Of a stretch of DNA of 64,000 nt, positions 1 through 10,966 are shown piece by piece. The DNA is taken from the NCBI GenBank assembly GCA_949987705.1, contig OX465282.1, positions 38,900,039-38,964,038 on the forward strand. Reading direction: 5' to 3'. The DNA is from Thereva unica. Lineage: Eukaryota; Arthropoda; Insecta; Diptera; Therevidae. A program made the translations under genes and the position numbers. The notes below the pieces were generated by a model. It saw only the letters and a program-made list of their open reading frames with translations. It ran no database searches and was not told the DNA's origin. Each line of letters starts with the position of its first letter. The first letter of the stretch is position 1.

Positions 1-540
1 CCCATTCGGCGCGTTCGATTTGAATCCCTAACTGCAAAAATTCGCTTGCTCTAAAATTCAAAGTGCAAACGCATATTCAAACAAGTCCCCACCGTGGCAG
101 TCGCGGTTTCAACTTCAAACCGAACAAAACGCGTCAGAAGTGGAAAGTTCAAGTTGTTCTAAGAAGCTGCGGTCATCGGTAAGCGGAAATTCACTCCGGA
201 TTCTTCCTGAACTCAGAAAAGCGATTTTAAGTCAAATAGACCCCTCCGTGGCGGTCCCCTCCGTGGCAGCTTTTTCTTGAAATCTTCAATAAAGATAGAA
301 ATTCTGAGAAAATTTCCCCAAGAAAGTTCCAAAATGGGTCGTACAGCCTTGTAACCCCTGTAGCAGAAACGGGCTTGTTTTGGGGCCATATGGGGGAGAA
401 CCCACAAAAAACTCGGTCGGTAAACTTTTTTTTTTGCTGGGTTTTGAATGTGCAAATATGCCTTTTTTCGCGTTTTTGCCCTTGGATTTAATAAGCTATG
501 TTTACATTTGATTATGTTCGTTACGCCATCGCTAATTCTT
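1..540. other. Unassigned non-coding sequence
   Basis: No gene or transposon family is recognised here. The short phrase ccgtggca(g/c) recurs at about 92-100, 246-254 and 261-269, including two tandem copies of cccctccgtggc. The 80-codon minus frame at 213-455 has no recognisable domain and is treated as chance. Confidence 0.4.
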
Positions 541-589
541 ATCTTTGAAATTATTATCCCAAAGACAAACTCTTTTTGACGGGGCGCCA

Positions 590-1260
590 GAAGAAGATGC
601 GATTAGACTTCGCGAAAAAAACATTTAAACTGGACACCTAGGCAATGGCAATCCATTATATGTATGGAGCGACGAGTATAGATTTGAACTGCAATTCAAT
701 AGCATATCCTCTCGCGTTGTCAGGAAATCCGATGAAGCTTACAGGTCCGACTGTTTGCGCCGGAAATCCAAGTACCCTTCATCAGTAATGGTGTGGGGAT
801 GTATGTCCGCAAGGGGTACAGGAGAGTTTCACATTATTGATGGTACTGTCAATGCTGTGAAATATCACAATATCTTTGAAAATGCACTCCTACCCTCAAT
901 TGCAGCTTTGCAATCTCCTGAAGAGGAGTATATTTTCCAACAGGATGGTGCCTCCTGTCACACAGCCAAGAGTACCAAGGCGTAGCTTGCTGCCACAAAT
1001 ATCCCCACGATGGAGTGGCCTTCCAACAGTCCAGATTTGTCAACCATAGAATCCTTATGGTGAAAAATGAAGAAAATTCTTAAGAAGGAACCCGTTAGGA
1101 CTGTGGAAAGCCTGAAAACCACTCAAAGGACACCTGGATTTCCACCACACCACAGGAATGCGAAAATTTTGTCGCCACGATGCCACGAAGGATGTCCGAT
1201 GTTATCAAGTCCAAGGGCGCCGTTATAAAGTGGCTAAAACTGCAGTGGGCGAACTATTTT
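590..1260 (+). pseudogene. Decayed Tc1-like transposase
   Basis: This is the remnant of a Tc1/mariner cut-and-paste transposase. The reading frame can be followed through a WSDEYRFEL-like block near 666 (first catalytic Asp of the DDE triad), SVMVWGCMS near 782, FQQDGASCHTA near 935 (second Asp) and a WPSNSPDL.TIESLW block near 1016-1060 (third acidic residue). Stops interrupt it (for example TAG after the lysine-rich KSTKA segment near 985), and the N-terminal DNA-binding half and both terminal repeats are missing. The AT-rich stretch to about 1400 is probably its 3' flank. It differs from the Tc1 copy at 50168-51359. Not functional. Confidence 0.8.
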
Positions 1261-1439
1261 GATACGAAAAACCGTTGGGCGAACCATTATGATATGGAAC
1301 AAAATTTTTGTTTTGTTTATTATTTTACTATTGTTAAACATATTCAAACCGAATAAAGAATATTTTATTTGTTATAAAATAAATATTATTTTTCATTCAT
1401 AAAACTATCTAATCACTACTTCAGGTAACGTTCTAATTC

Positions 1440-2065
1440 TTGCACTTCAGTAAGGCATGCAGATCCAAATGGAGGATCTGTGGCAAGTGCGGCACGCAAA
1501 ATTGTGAAGAAAGAAGAAATTGCGTCAAAGCCGCTAGATGTGCTAATTGCAAAGGAAATCATGGAGCATTTGAAAAAGTGTGCCCCGTGTGGCTCAAAGA
1601 AAAAGAATTAGTGACCATAATGCGACGGGGTAACTATTCAAGATCTGACGTGCTTAGAATCTACAAGGCAAAAAATAGACTTCTCAATGTTCAAAATCGT
1701 AAGAAAAGAAGCGAAAATGGTGAAAGCCCTACACGGTTTGGGGATTCGCAAGCACGGGGTGAGGGTCTAGATAAAAATAACCTGATCCAAGTTGGAGAAA
1801 ATCAAGGTAAAATATCTCCTGAGGCCTAAAACTCCGAAAAAAAGACTTAAAAAATTCTTCAGTGGCAGATTTCGTAGGAAAAAGAAATACAGATCCTCCC
1901 ATTGAGGGCTTAGATTGTGAATCGATCAGTTCAAAGGACTCCTCATTGATACTCCAAGATGATACTGGCCTCGAAAACTATGGGTCCTTACAACCTCCAT
2001 TAGTGAGGGAAACGAATTTAATAAGTCCAGCCAGATACTGGTTCTCGACTTTAAAAAATGAATAA
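1440..2065 (+). pseudogene. LINE ORF1 fragment with zinc knuckles
   Basis: A 129-codon frame (1440-1829, opening without an ATG) encodes two gag-type cysteine knuckles: a CGKC...C...C pattern near residues 14-29 and a CANCKGNHGAFEKVCP knuckle near 34-49, followed by WLKEKEL. This arrangement, ending in a charged EKE segment, is typical of the ORF1 nucleic-acid-binding proteins of I/LOA/jockey-group non-LTR retrotransposons. A second short frame (1862-2065) with acidic and Ser-rich sequence probably continues ORF1 after a frameshift. No ORF2 follows, so this is a truncated copy. The exact clade cannot be settled by eye. Confidence 0.65.
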
Positions 2066-2749
2066 ACATATTAGCTCTGTTTGTTTTTTCACTCCAAAAG
2101 ATTCTCTTTTGAGTGGAGTCAATTCCCAGCATGAAGTTTTTATTCTAAGCAAATAGACTTTCTAAATAGATCTATTTTTATATCCTATAAGTTTAAGTGT
2201 CGTCCAGTATAATCAACATACTATCATATCTTATGTGTCTAACTTTACTTTTAATTTATCCCTGAACCAGAGTCGGTGTGGGTGTGAGCATGTCGCCTCA
2301 ACATCCTAAATCAATGGAAAAAATTTTCTTCGTTTATCATTGTTCTGAGCATCTGCTCTATATGCACTAGAATTTTTCTTCCTTAGTCTGCAAGAGCTCA
2401 CTAATCCATGCAACTTTGTCATTAAACTATCTTTGTGTTCACTGAATTATGAGGATTATAATCTATTAAATGGCAGTAAAGGTGACATCTTTAATACATC
2501 AAGGTTAAAATTTTATTATTGATTAATCCTTTCAAGCCTGATTAGACCTCAACTAACATTGACTACATTGACAATTAATATCTACTGAATTAAAGACGTT
2601 ATCCCAGCAGCGTTTTGGCCACGTTGCAAGGACAGTTCATAGAGAGAGAATTTAGAGGCCAAATTAAGTTGTTTATATCATTGATTCATGGTCATTATAG
2701 CTGCAAGGCTGAGACCAGTAAGAGACCCTCGTGGTCCACTAGCTCTATG
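2066..2749. other. AT-rich unassigned sequence
   Basis: There is no convincing coding sequence. A 65-codon plus frame (2615-2812) has no recognisable domain. The stretch may include the 3' flank of the LINE fragment to its left, but no tail or target duplication marks the boundary. Confidence 0.35.
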
Positions 2750-3004
2750 CTAGTAAAATTTAAAACAAACAACAACAACAACTTCATTAGCCCAAGATTT
2801 GCCATTATTTAAATTTAAATTGTTAGTAGTGCTAGTGGTGCTATAATTTCTTACAGTATTATGGATTAGTGTATTAGTTTGGCCGGTACCGTTTTCCTTT
2901 CCTGGGTGTGAGTTCTGCACGGGTGTGCTAATTTGCGGATGCTCTTCATACCATTGTTTCCTGGCTTCAAATTTGCTGATATGTCGATTGATTTGAATCA
3001 CCAC
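2750..3004 (-). pseudogene. Possible LINE ORF1 fragment, Asn/Thr-rich
   Basis: The minus frame has a basic/aromatic start (ISKFEARKQWYEEHP) and then a low-complexity Asn/Thr-rich stretch ending in NNLNLNNGKSWANEV. This composition resembles the linker of insect LINE ORF1 proteins, but no zinc knuckle is present. It lies just downstream (in the minus sense) of the RT fragment at 3040-4260 and may or may not belong to it. Tentative. Confidence 0.35.
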
Positions 3005-3039
3005 GATTTCTTTCTCTCTGAAAGATCAGGCAGTTTTTG

Positions 3040-4260
3040 TCCAGGGTGGAATGTTTTCCTTCTGTCTGGCAGCATATCCAGAAGATTTTAGTGCAGGTAT
3101 GCTCTCCTCCTTCCGCTTCCACCTCTTCGGTGCCGAACGCTGGATTCTCTAGCCTGCAGGACGGTCTCGCCAGAGAAGTTTACGTGGCAAGCGGTCATCG
3201 TCCATTCGTCAAACATGTCGGACGTCGATGCTACTTTCGTTTCCTCAACCAATGATCCCAAATATTTGAACCTCGGAACCTGTTCGATTTGGGTTACATC
3301 GAGGTGAACACTGGCTCTATCCGTCTGTTGTGAACACTTTGGTCTTTTCCGCATTCATTTTTAATCCGTATTACTGGGCGATGCGGGAAATGTCGTATAA
3401 GATGTTCGTTGCTTCGGCATTCGTGTCGGCGAACATTAAGTCGGTTACGAAGTTGTTGCCGTCGTATCGAACTCCGAGTCGGCCATCGAATGCTTCACGC
3501 ATAATCGCGTCGATCACAACATTGAACAGAAGTGGCGAAGCGACGTCTCCCTGTCGGACATCCGTTTGAATCGGGAACTCCTCGGATAAGTCGCTTCGAA
3601 TACGAACGCTGCTTGTTGAGCCACCGTACGACGCTCGGAGAAGTTGGCTGATTCTCAATGGCACGTGTTCGGTTTCCAAGACTCCACAAGCTGTTCCAAT
3701 CGATGCAATCGAAAGCGGATTTGAAATCGATGAAAACGACGACAGTTCGTTTGCCGTAACGAATTCTTTCTTCCATTAGCTGAAGGGGTGCGAATATTTG
3801 ATCAATGCATCCTCGATGTGGTCTAAATCCCGCTTATTCTTTCCGGCTCGTTTGCTATCGATATTTCTGTAGCCGCGATTGTATGATTTTCGTAAATACT
3901 TTGAAGAAAGAAGGCTAATACGGCGATAATTCTTAAATTCCCGACTTTCGCCTCAACGATCGCTTTCTTTCGAATATGTGTGTCATGAGGACATGAAGTC
4001 GATGTGATAAAACAACACCTCCGGCTTTGATCATCTCAGCGGTTACATGATCCATTCCCGGCGCTTTTCCATTATTCGTCGATTTTATTGCCATCTTGAC
4101 CTCGATGATTGTCGGTTTGGTATCGAGAAACTGATTCGTCGGCGGTTCGGGTGCTGGACCTTGCGGCGGATCGTGGTTGTACAGCTGGTGGAAAAATTCT
4201 CTCCACCGCTGCAGGCGTTCATGGGGAGAAGTCACAAAAGTTCCATCCGATTTTTTGATG
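3040..4260 (-). pseudogene. RTE-like LINE reverse transcriptase, broken
   Basis: Several overlapping minus frames together spell a reverse transcriptase. At 4235-3933: RWREFFHQLYN and NGKAPGMDHVTAEMIKAGG (fingers). At 3776-3680: VVVFIDFKSAFDCIDWNSLW (RT block A with catalytic Asp). At 3600-3400: VRQGDVASPLLFNVVID and a decayed LMFADT in place of the FADD box. At 3354-3240: an EQVPRFKYLGSLVEE thumb motif. Frame changes separate the blocks and the second Asp of the catalytic YADD/FADD pair is lost. The block pattern resembles RTE-group LINEs such as those at 47881 and 56010, but it is a different, older family. The endonuclease domain is absent. Confidence 0.75.
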
Positions 4261-4543
4261 TCGCTTGTTGATGATGTGAAAGGGCATGTCAGGTGGAATA
4301 CGATTGGCTGTGTTGCGTCATTTCAAATTCAAGATGGCGGAAGACATATAGACAAAAGGTAGAAAATAAAAATAAACAGTTTAAAAGAAACTAAAAAATA
4401 AGCTTTTATTTTAAAATGAACCAAATAGCAAAAAAATTATGTTGAATGTAAAGTTTTTATTGGTGTAGCCGCTTATTTAAATGTAAAAAAGCGTCGGGAG
4501 CACAATTGCAAAAATCTTGGAGCTATTTTTTGATTCATTTTAA

Positions 4544-4692
4544 TTTTTTTTAATTAAATCAGTAAAGCACTAATCACTGGCAAACCATGTACAGTAAAAA
4601 GTGATATAATACAATATTTTATCACTTTTTATGGCAAAAATATAACTAAAACCTTCCCGAACCTATTACGCGCGGTGTTATTTATTACTTAC
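4544..4692. repeat. Arm fragment of the F foldback family (F3)
   Basis: About 150 bp resembles the right arm of F2 (34560-34705) and the inverted left arm of F1: attaaatca(g/c)taaa..., aaaagtgat..aatacaatattttatc, ...aaccttcccgaacctatt.cgcg. The termini with the gagagggtcttg end are missing, so this is a solo, degraded arm. Confidence 0.65.
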
Positions 4693-6211
4693 AAAACGTC
4701 GAAATTTTAGAAGTTACACAACTAACTTCTGTAGGTTTGGATGTGTTAATTTGTGACTGTAGCGTTTATAGTTGGGCGAATGAGTTTATAGGTGTGTGCA
4801 TGTGCACTTGGATGCATGACTCACAGTGAATATGTGAAAATGGGCGACTCTTTACGAAATTCTTTTAGGTTAAATCTTCTAAGGCATCAATTAAATAAAA
4901 ATCCTGTTGGAGACCAAATCAAAACCCAAAACAAAAGAGCCATTGCAAACCAGAAAGAAACTGTTTTTAATATTTCTCTTTTTAGTTTTCTTTATAATAA
5001 AATTCATTCCGCTAACTAATCCCGACACCTACAGTTATCAAGAGATCAACAGTCAACTCGACGGTTGTTAACAGACAGCCATTTCAGTTGATATCAGTCA
5101 ACCCGCCACGACACAGCACAATATCGAAGTTTTTGAAGAATATATTTTTGAAGAAAATTATTTTTTGTTATCATAATAGTTAATTATGCAAAATAGTGAA
5201 TTGAAATATTGAAGTTGCAAACTATTTCATGTACTATATAGTTATTAAAGATAAATTGTATTAAATAGTGAATTGAAGTTTGAAATATGGTTTTTCTTTA
5301 TGCATTTTCATATATGTATATACTCAGAATAGTTGAAAAACAAAAAGGTGATTTATTTGTGTATTTTGATCCAATTAGCAACATGGTCTCTCGAGCCGGA
5401 TTTCTTCGGAATAACAATTAGCGGCTATAAGACAAAGAAGAAACACGCGGTTCTTCTTATCATAAAGGATAACCAACATGTGGAGCTGAGCACGGGACGG
5501 AATACGGTTGCGTATTTACATATATAATACAAATAAATATACAGGTACAGTTATATATTAAGTAATTATAAATCTGCGGTTTATTTTAACTGAAGTAAAA
5601 GTGGTGCTAAAATTCATAATATATAAATAATAAATAACGTTTTTTTTTATTTATTGAAGAATTAAACATACGCGCCTCAATAAAATCCATCCTGTTCTTT
5701 ATCATATATCAAACAGTTTTTAGACAGAAACAGTTCCTCATTCATTGAAGAAATATTCTATTTACTGTTTCTTTTGTGTCACAAAATGTTTTGAAAATGC
5801 GGTTAGATAACATTTTCTTCAAATTAAATGAGAATTAAGAGAATTCATTCATTACATATACACAACACATATGTATATAGATCAATACAGTTAGACAAAT
5901 ACAGTTTTTATTTGCATATTGAAAAAAAAAAATATATAACTGAGATTTTTTAATCAATGAAGAGTGTTGTATTAAAATTGGAATTTAAATTGGATAATAA
6001 TTAAGAAATTAAAATCCAACCCATCCACGCACTTCTATATATATTAATACAGTAATAGTATTTTCTATGTTAAGAAAATATATAAATGAAATTTCCACAC
6101 GCATCCATTCATATGTATCTCCACACAAATAAATATTTATAATTCCAAGCGGTAATATAACTTTCGTTAAAACGGGATAGGAATTAAATAAATTTAAAGT
6201 CGAAGCAAAAC
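4693..6211 (+). other. Leader of BEL/Pao element, possible 5' LTR
   Basis: No gene is seen. The stretch precedes the BEL gag start at 6212 and should contain its 5' LTR and leader. A possible LTR/primer-binding-site junction is the ...caaca end near 5382 followed by tggtctctcgagccgg, which has the TGG start expected for tRNA priming. I could not find the matching 3' LTR copy, so this is tentative. The 64-codon frame at 5333-5527 overlaps this point and has no domain. Confidence 0.3.
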
Positions 6212-7051
6212 ATGACCACCCCGATTCCGCCTACTTCTAGTGGTAAATCAGTAAATTTAGAAGAGATTTTTGATGAACAATAATCCATATTCGAACAACT
6301 AAAAGCCCTTGAGAAAAACTATAAAAAATGCTCCAAGGCAAATAGAACCAAAGGGTACATTTTAGGTCGTATAGAAACGTTAGGAGAACTATGGGAAAAA
6401 TTTAGGGATGGTCATACCAGAATTTGGTCGTATGCTACGCAGAGAGATCGTGAAAACGCATATTTTTGTGAGGACACCTATGATCAATTTGATGAATCTT
6501 ACTCCGCGTTCATTAGTGAATTATATCGAGCCCTTCCCGCCGTTTTTTCGGAACCGACAAAAAGTAAATTATACAGGAGAAGGTTTTTCTTACTTATTTT
6601 TGTATCTGTTATTTGTAATGGGCTGAAATTAGTTTGGCTAACATTGGAAATGTTAAGACCAATTAAGAGCCAGCATATCGTAAACGAAAATAAAGAAAGA
6701 TTCAGGAAAGAGACACGAACATTTAATTTGAGGAATTCACACCCATCATGTATTCTGTGTAAACAACATCGTTCCATTCGAAAATGTCCACAATTTCAGG
6801 GGATGAAGGTCATTGATCGTAAGAGACTTGTTCAAGGGAAGTCATTATGTTACAACTGTTTAGCAATGAGCCACACTTCACGAAATTGCAACAGTCCCAA
6901 CTCATGCTATTATTGCTCTCAACGCCACCATACATTGCTACACGACTCAACGTCACCCAGCACATCTAAACACGAAAATGTCCACACTAAAGTCAACTTT
7001 GCACTCAGAACTCATCAAAATACACCGACGTTTGGACGATGGTCGCTATGA
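6212..7051 (+). pseudogene. BEL/Pao gag, frameshifted
   Basis: The gag of the BEL element starts at ATG 6212 (MTTPIPPTSSG). A stop follows after about 23 codons, and further frame changes occur before the 135-codon frame 6644-7051. The diagnostic part is the C-terminal BEL/Pao cysteine cluster: CILCKQHRSIRKCPQF, then CYNCLAMSHTSRNC, then CYYCSQRHHTLLH. The middle section at 6400-6640 also reads as gag (an RALPAVFSEPTKSKLYRR-like stretch). Capsid protein of a dead element. Confidence 0.8.
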
Positions 7052-8165
7052 GGTACATTTACCTTTCATAAACTTCAACCCTCCTCATTTAGGAAGACCT
7101 TACGACGATTTCGTCAGCTAGAACAAAAGCTCGTGAAGTTTCCGGAACTTCGGAAACAATATTCGGAATGTGTCAACGAATATCTGCCTCTTCGGCGTAT
7201 TAGCAAAGTGAAAGATTCCGAAAGACATTTTGAAGTAACGGTTGAAGGTGGACAAAAACACTATAAGCTGAATTATTTGCCACACCATTGTGATTAAGGA
7301 AAGTACCACAACACGCTTACGGTTTTTTTTACGCTTCCAGTCGGACTTCCAATCCGTCCTTATCAATGCATACTATGGAGAAACGACCCAACCGAACCCA
7401 TATCCGAATTCGAATTGAACACCGTCACATTCGAGACATCAAGCGCCCCATATTTGGCGATTAGGGTGCTCCACCAGCTCGCAGAGGACGAAAAGAACAA
7501 TTACCCTTCAGCCTATCCAGTAGTTAAACACGATATTTATGTGGACGATGTTATTTCAGGAGCCGAGTCCACGCAAACCGCAAAAATCCTTCAACATCAA
7601 GTACATCAAATGTTGAAATCCGGAGGTTTCGAATTAAGAAAATATGCACGCAATTGTTCAGGACTATTGATATTCAATTGAATGTAGAAAAAGATGAGTA
7701 TATTGAAAACCCTCGGTTTATTTTGGCATCCAGCAAAGTATATTTTCAACTTTAAAGTTTCAGTCAACGAAACAATGCATTCCCACGAAACGAGCCCTAT
7801 TATCCCAAATAGCAAGGTTATTTGACCCCATCGGTTGGATATCGCCTACCATTATACTCGCAAAGATTCTCATACAAAAATTATGGATCACATGTGTCCA
7901 ATGGGATGATCCATTCGTTTGCAATCGAGTCGCAGAGATCCACGAACACATAGAACCAAACTGTTGGAGACATGTCAGCTCCGCGGACAACCCGGCAGAT
8001 TGTGGATCAAGAGGTCTCTTGTCTACACTGTTAAGGTCCAAACAGCTCTGGTGGCAGGGGCCACAGTGGCTCCAATATGAGAACCGCTTATGGCCACCAA
8101 AAGTACCCTTTTCGAACGAACGCACCAGAAGCAAAGGTTGTGACAGTTTACGCCACCGCATTGTC
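7052..8165 (+). pseudogene. BEL/Pao pol, reverse transcriptase/RNase H part
   Basis: Recognisable blocks in order: DDGRYEVHLPF and PHLGRPYDD near 7036-7115; an YLPHHCVIKES-like stretch near 7272; FELNTVTF.TSSAPYLAIRVL at 7410-7470; the catalytic YVDDVISG at 7538; the GGFELRK block near 7620; the QIARLFDPIGWISPTIILAK connection near 7807; ending with the SADNPADCGSRGL and LWWQGPQWL blocks at 7978-8075, diagnostic of BEL/Pao RNase H. At least three frameshifts and internal deletions separate them. The frame stops abruptly at 8165 where LINE J1 inserted. Confidence 0.85.
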
Positions 8166-8274
8166 TGTCAAGTTTGTATACATCGTGTGAAATCAGTGCA
8201 AATTTAAAATCAAAAAGTTGGTACTAGTGCGCACTTAGGAAACGTGTAATAATTTTTTACTGTTTCTACAGAGT

Positions 8275-8515
8275 GCCATTATGGAAATGGTACTTTAACA
8301 TTGCAAAAATGCAGGACAAGGTTTTATTTTTGGGATGAGTAGGGGGAGTCAATGTGAGCTTAAGTTTGAGTTTTCGGGATTCTACCCCCCCCCCCCATTT
8401 GGCCGCCATCTTGGAAAACATGTGTAAATGGATTTTCCACTATATCTCCGAAACGGTACATCTTACCGAAAATTTGCAAGGACACGTTTTGTTTAGAATT
8501 AAATAATCTATGTCT
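8275..8515. repeat. Dispersed repeat shared with X2
   Basis: About 240 bp closely matches 35778-36003 in X2 in the same orientation (for example gaaatggtactttaacattg, ggccgccatcttggaaaac, ccactatatctccgaaac). Both copies have a C-tract after gggattcta, of different length. It lies in the 5' untranslated part of J1 and is either a separate small insertion or a fragment of the X family. Confidence 0.75.
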
Positions 8516-8602
8516 CTCTTTGTGCAGCCCTAAAACAAATTATTTTAAAAAATTGGAGTAACGCATGTTATTCATTTCCATGTACTAATTCATCGCTGAA
8601 TA

Positions 8603-9207
8603 TTGAAGTTTTCTGCAGAGGTACCCCTAAAAGGCAAAGGAAAGTATATAAAAATCATTTTTACATATTTATTTTCTGCCTGGCGTCAAGACAACTGTCA
8701 ATTTGGCAGTTTAGCTCTCCAGTCTAGACAACAACCCGTTCCAATTGGACTTCGTCAAAAATTATGCTCCCGCAATAATGAGCCAGGGGGTAACTATTCC
8801 CAAACAAAAAATGTTAACCTGTTTATCCCTAGTGCTATCATCTCAACATTAACCACAACAACAACAACCTCTGCAACTGCATCGACTGCAAGTGTACCGG
8901 CCTAAGCTAACAACAAAAAACCCTAAACCATTAACCGCACAGGTAGAAATTTGCAACAACTAACCTGAGTGTAATGTAAACCAAAAGATCTAGAACATCT
9001 CCCGAATCACAAAAGCTTAACAAAACTAAAAAAAATTAAAAATTTAAACACTTTGAAAAACTATTGGCTTAATCAACCACCTGGAACATCTCAAAATCGA
9101 TTTGATATCCTATCAACGGATGAAGCAAGTGAAGAACCGGATAATTCACCAACAAGAAGTAATAGAAAAGAAGCAAAACTCATTGCACCTAAGCCCCCAC
9201 CAATATA
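8603..9207 (+). pseudogene. J1 ORF1, N-terminal part
   Basis: A frame with a Thr/Ser-rich stretch (8840-8900) ends in a stop at 8903. After a gap, a second frame from 9053 reads NYWLNQPP, NRFDILSTDE and finally KPPPIY at 9190-9207. The N-terminal NYW, NRF.IL and KPPPI motifs are typical of jockey-group ORF1 proteins. The frame is cut after the isoleucine-tyrosine codons at the TA dinucleotide where the 919-bp inverted-repeat element entered. It resumes at 10129 with VQGVKYIQVLING. Confidence 0.65.
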
Positions 9208-10126
9208 CAGTGAGCATCAATATAAAGTTAACACAACAAGCAATTTTGAAAAGTTTCGTTCAATAGCATCTAGATACATAAGTGATTGAAGTTTGTTATT
9301 TTTGGATTATTTCAAAACACTTGTATGTACGCAATTCAAAAAATAAAATTTATTCACTTCAAAAATAATATTAACAAAAAAAGGTCTAAATTCATGCGTC
9401 AAAATGAAGTTACCACGTTTCGAAAATAGAATTTTAATATCTTGTTGAGCCCCAATGTTGCCCCCGCCCCCACCATACCACCCGTATGCACGCCACATAA
9501 TTCATAATTAATCAAAAAAACTCATCAGACCTCACCTGGGGGGCTAATTACATCATTTTATAGGTGCATTGTAAAATACACTAAAAAACCCACGTTTTTA
9601 CCTCCAACGGCCCCAAAAAAAATCGTGGGAGGCTCCACGACCCCTTAAAATCTTCCTACCAGTCCCTAATAAAATTATTACATAATATAAAAATCCGCAT
9701 TTGCATCTAAGGGGGTCCTGGATGCTCCCCAAAAGGCAACAAAAAAATACACTAAAAACCCACGTTTTTACCTCCCACGGCCCCAAAAAAAGTCGTAGGA
9801 GGCTCCACGACCCCTTAAAATCTTCGTAACAGTCCCTACTACAATTATAAAATAATAAAAAAATCCGTATTTGCCTCTAAGGGGGGTCCTGGAGGCTCCC
9901 CAAAAGGCTCAACAAAAAAAATACACTAAAAACCCACGTTTTTACCTCCCACGGCCCCAAAAAAAGTCGTAGGAGACTCCACGACCCCTGAAAATCTTCG
10001 TAACAGTCCCTACTACAATTAAAAAATAATATAAAAATCCGCATTTGCCTCCAAGGGGGTCCTGGAGGCTCCCCAAAAGGCTCAAAAAAAGGGGAGTTTG
10101 TGTTAACTTTATATTGATGCTCGCTG
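9208..10126. mobile_element. TA-flanked MITE with internal tandem repeats (TA1)
   Basis: The unit starts CAGTGAGCATCAATATAAAG (9208-9227) and ends with its near-perfect inverse (10097-10126, one mismatch GAGCATC/GAGCGTC region). It is flanked by TA at 9206-9207 and 10127-10128. Removing it and one TA restores the ORF1 reading frame of J1 (PPPI-Y-VQG). TA duplication and a CAGTG start indicate Tc1/mariner mobilisation. There is no transposase inside; the interior is mostly three tandem copies of a 170-175-bp unit. Confidence 0.85.
9573..10095. repeat. Three tandem copies of a ~173-bp unit
   Basis: Units begin with aaaatacactaaaaa.cccacg at about 9573, 9744 and 9917. Each contains tttttacctcc(c/a)acggcccc, a variant of gtcgtaggaggctccacgac, and ends with a variant of ggtcctggaggctccccaaa. 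Copies differ by small indels and substitutions. The array is confined to the interior of TA1. Confidence 0.9.
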
Positions 10127-10128
10127 TA

Positions 10129-10620
10129 TGTCCAAGGCGTCAAATATATACAGGTATTAATAAATGGTCTATGTACGGCTACAGGAAAAGACGCGTATGT
10201 ACTAAAAGTTCTACCGAACGACGAAATAAAAGTACAACCATCAGATTCAATTACCTACACAAAAATAATAAAAGTACTATACTCCAACTTAAACAAACAC
10301 AGTACTACACATTCAAGCCTAAATAGCAACGTGGCTTCCGAGTAGTGCTTCGAAATATGCATTATTCAACCGACCAGGATGATGAAACTGCCAAAAATAT
10401 GGGCACACTAGAAATTTTTGCACACTAAATCCAATCTGCGTAAAGTGTGCAGGAAAGCACAAAACTACCGAGTGTACTCAAGACCCAAAGAGCTGCAACA
10501 TCAAATGCAGTGAATCACACACAGCTAGTTATAAAGGCTGTGAAATATACAAAGCCCTAAAAGTCCAAAGATTTCCTGCCCTACGAAAAAAAAATACCTG
10601 ATCAACAAAAACCTGTAACC
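10129..10620 (+). pseudogene. J1 ORF1, C-terminal part with zinc knuckles
   Basis: This continues ORF1 after TA1: VQGVKYIQVLINGL, then RGFRVVLRNMHYSTDQDDE at 10331-10387, the RRM-like core block of jockey ORF1. Three cysteine knuckles follow, read in shifting frames: HTRNFCTLNPICVKCAGKHK, TTECTQDPKSC and IKC..SHTASYKGCEIYKA (10405-10560). Frameshifts lie near 10385 and 10420. In active relatives this protein coats the LINE RNA and carries it to the nucleus. Confidence 0.75.
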
Positions 10621-10675
10621 ACTGATGCGCCAATTCCTCGCCCGATCATGGCGAATACTCCAGTAACATTTCGAT

Positions 10676-10966
10676 GGGTCTTACGAAAAAGATATTGTTT
10701 CAAAATGTTGGTGAAAAAGATATTGTTTCCATTTATTGCTAAAAAAGATATTGTTTCGGTTTCTCTGTGAAAAAGATATTGTTTCGGTTTCTCGGTGAAG
10801 AACATATTGTTTCGTTTTTTGGCTGAAAATGTTGGTGAAAAAGATATTGTTTCCATTTATTGCTGAAAAAGATATTGTTTCGGTTTCTCGGTGAAAAAAA
10901 TATTGGTTCGGTTTCTCGGTGAAGAACATATTGTTTCGTTTTCTGGCCGAAAAACATATCAGTTCA
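10676..10966. repeat. Tandem array, ~10 units of ~28 bp
   Basis: The core gaaaaagatattgtttc (variants gaagaacatattgtttc, gaaaaaaatattggttc) recurs about ten times at 28-36-bp spacing. A higher-order repeat is also visible: the block from about 10703 is repeated from about 10828 (aatgttggtgaaaaagatat...ccatttattgct). The array replaces the end of ORF1 and start of ORF2 of J1. Three overlapping minus-strand frames across it are artefacts of the repeats. Confidence 0.9.

Noticed and set aside
5333..5527. 64-codon frame before the BEL gag as a small gene
   Set aside because: It overlaps the likely primer-binding/leader region of the BEL element and has no domain.
8603..8905. 100-codon frame as an independent gene
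   Set aside because: It lies inside LINE J1 just before the ORF1 motifs and ends in Thr-rich low complexity; most likely a broken J1 ORF1 N-terminus or leader.
10676..10966. Regular 28-bp repeats resembling a CRISPR array
   Set aside because: Units are contiguous without unique spacers, lie inside a LINE, and the context is eukaryotic. It is a simple tandem array.
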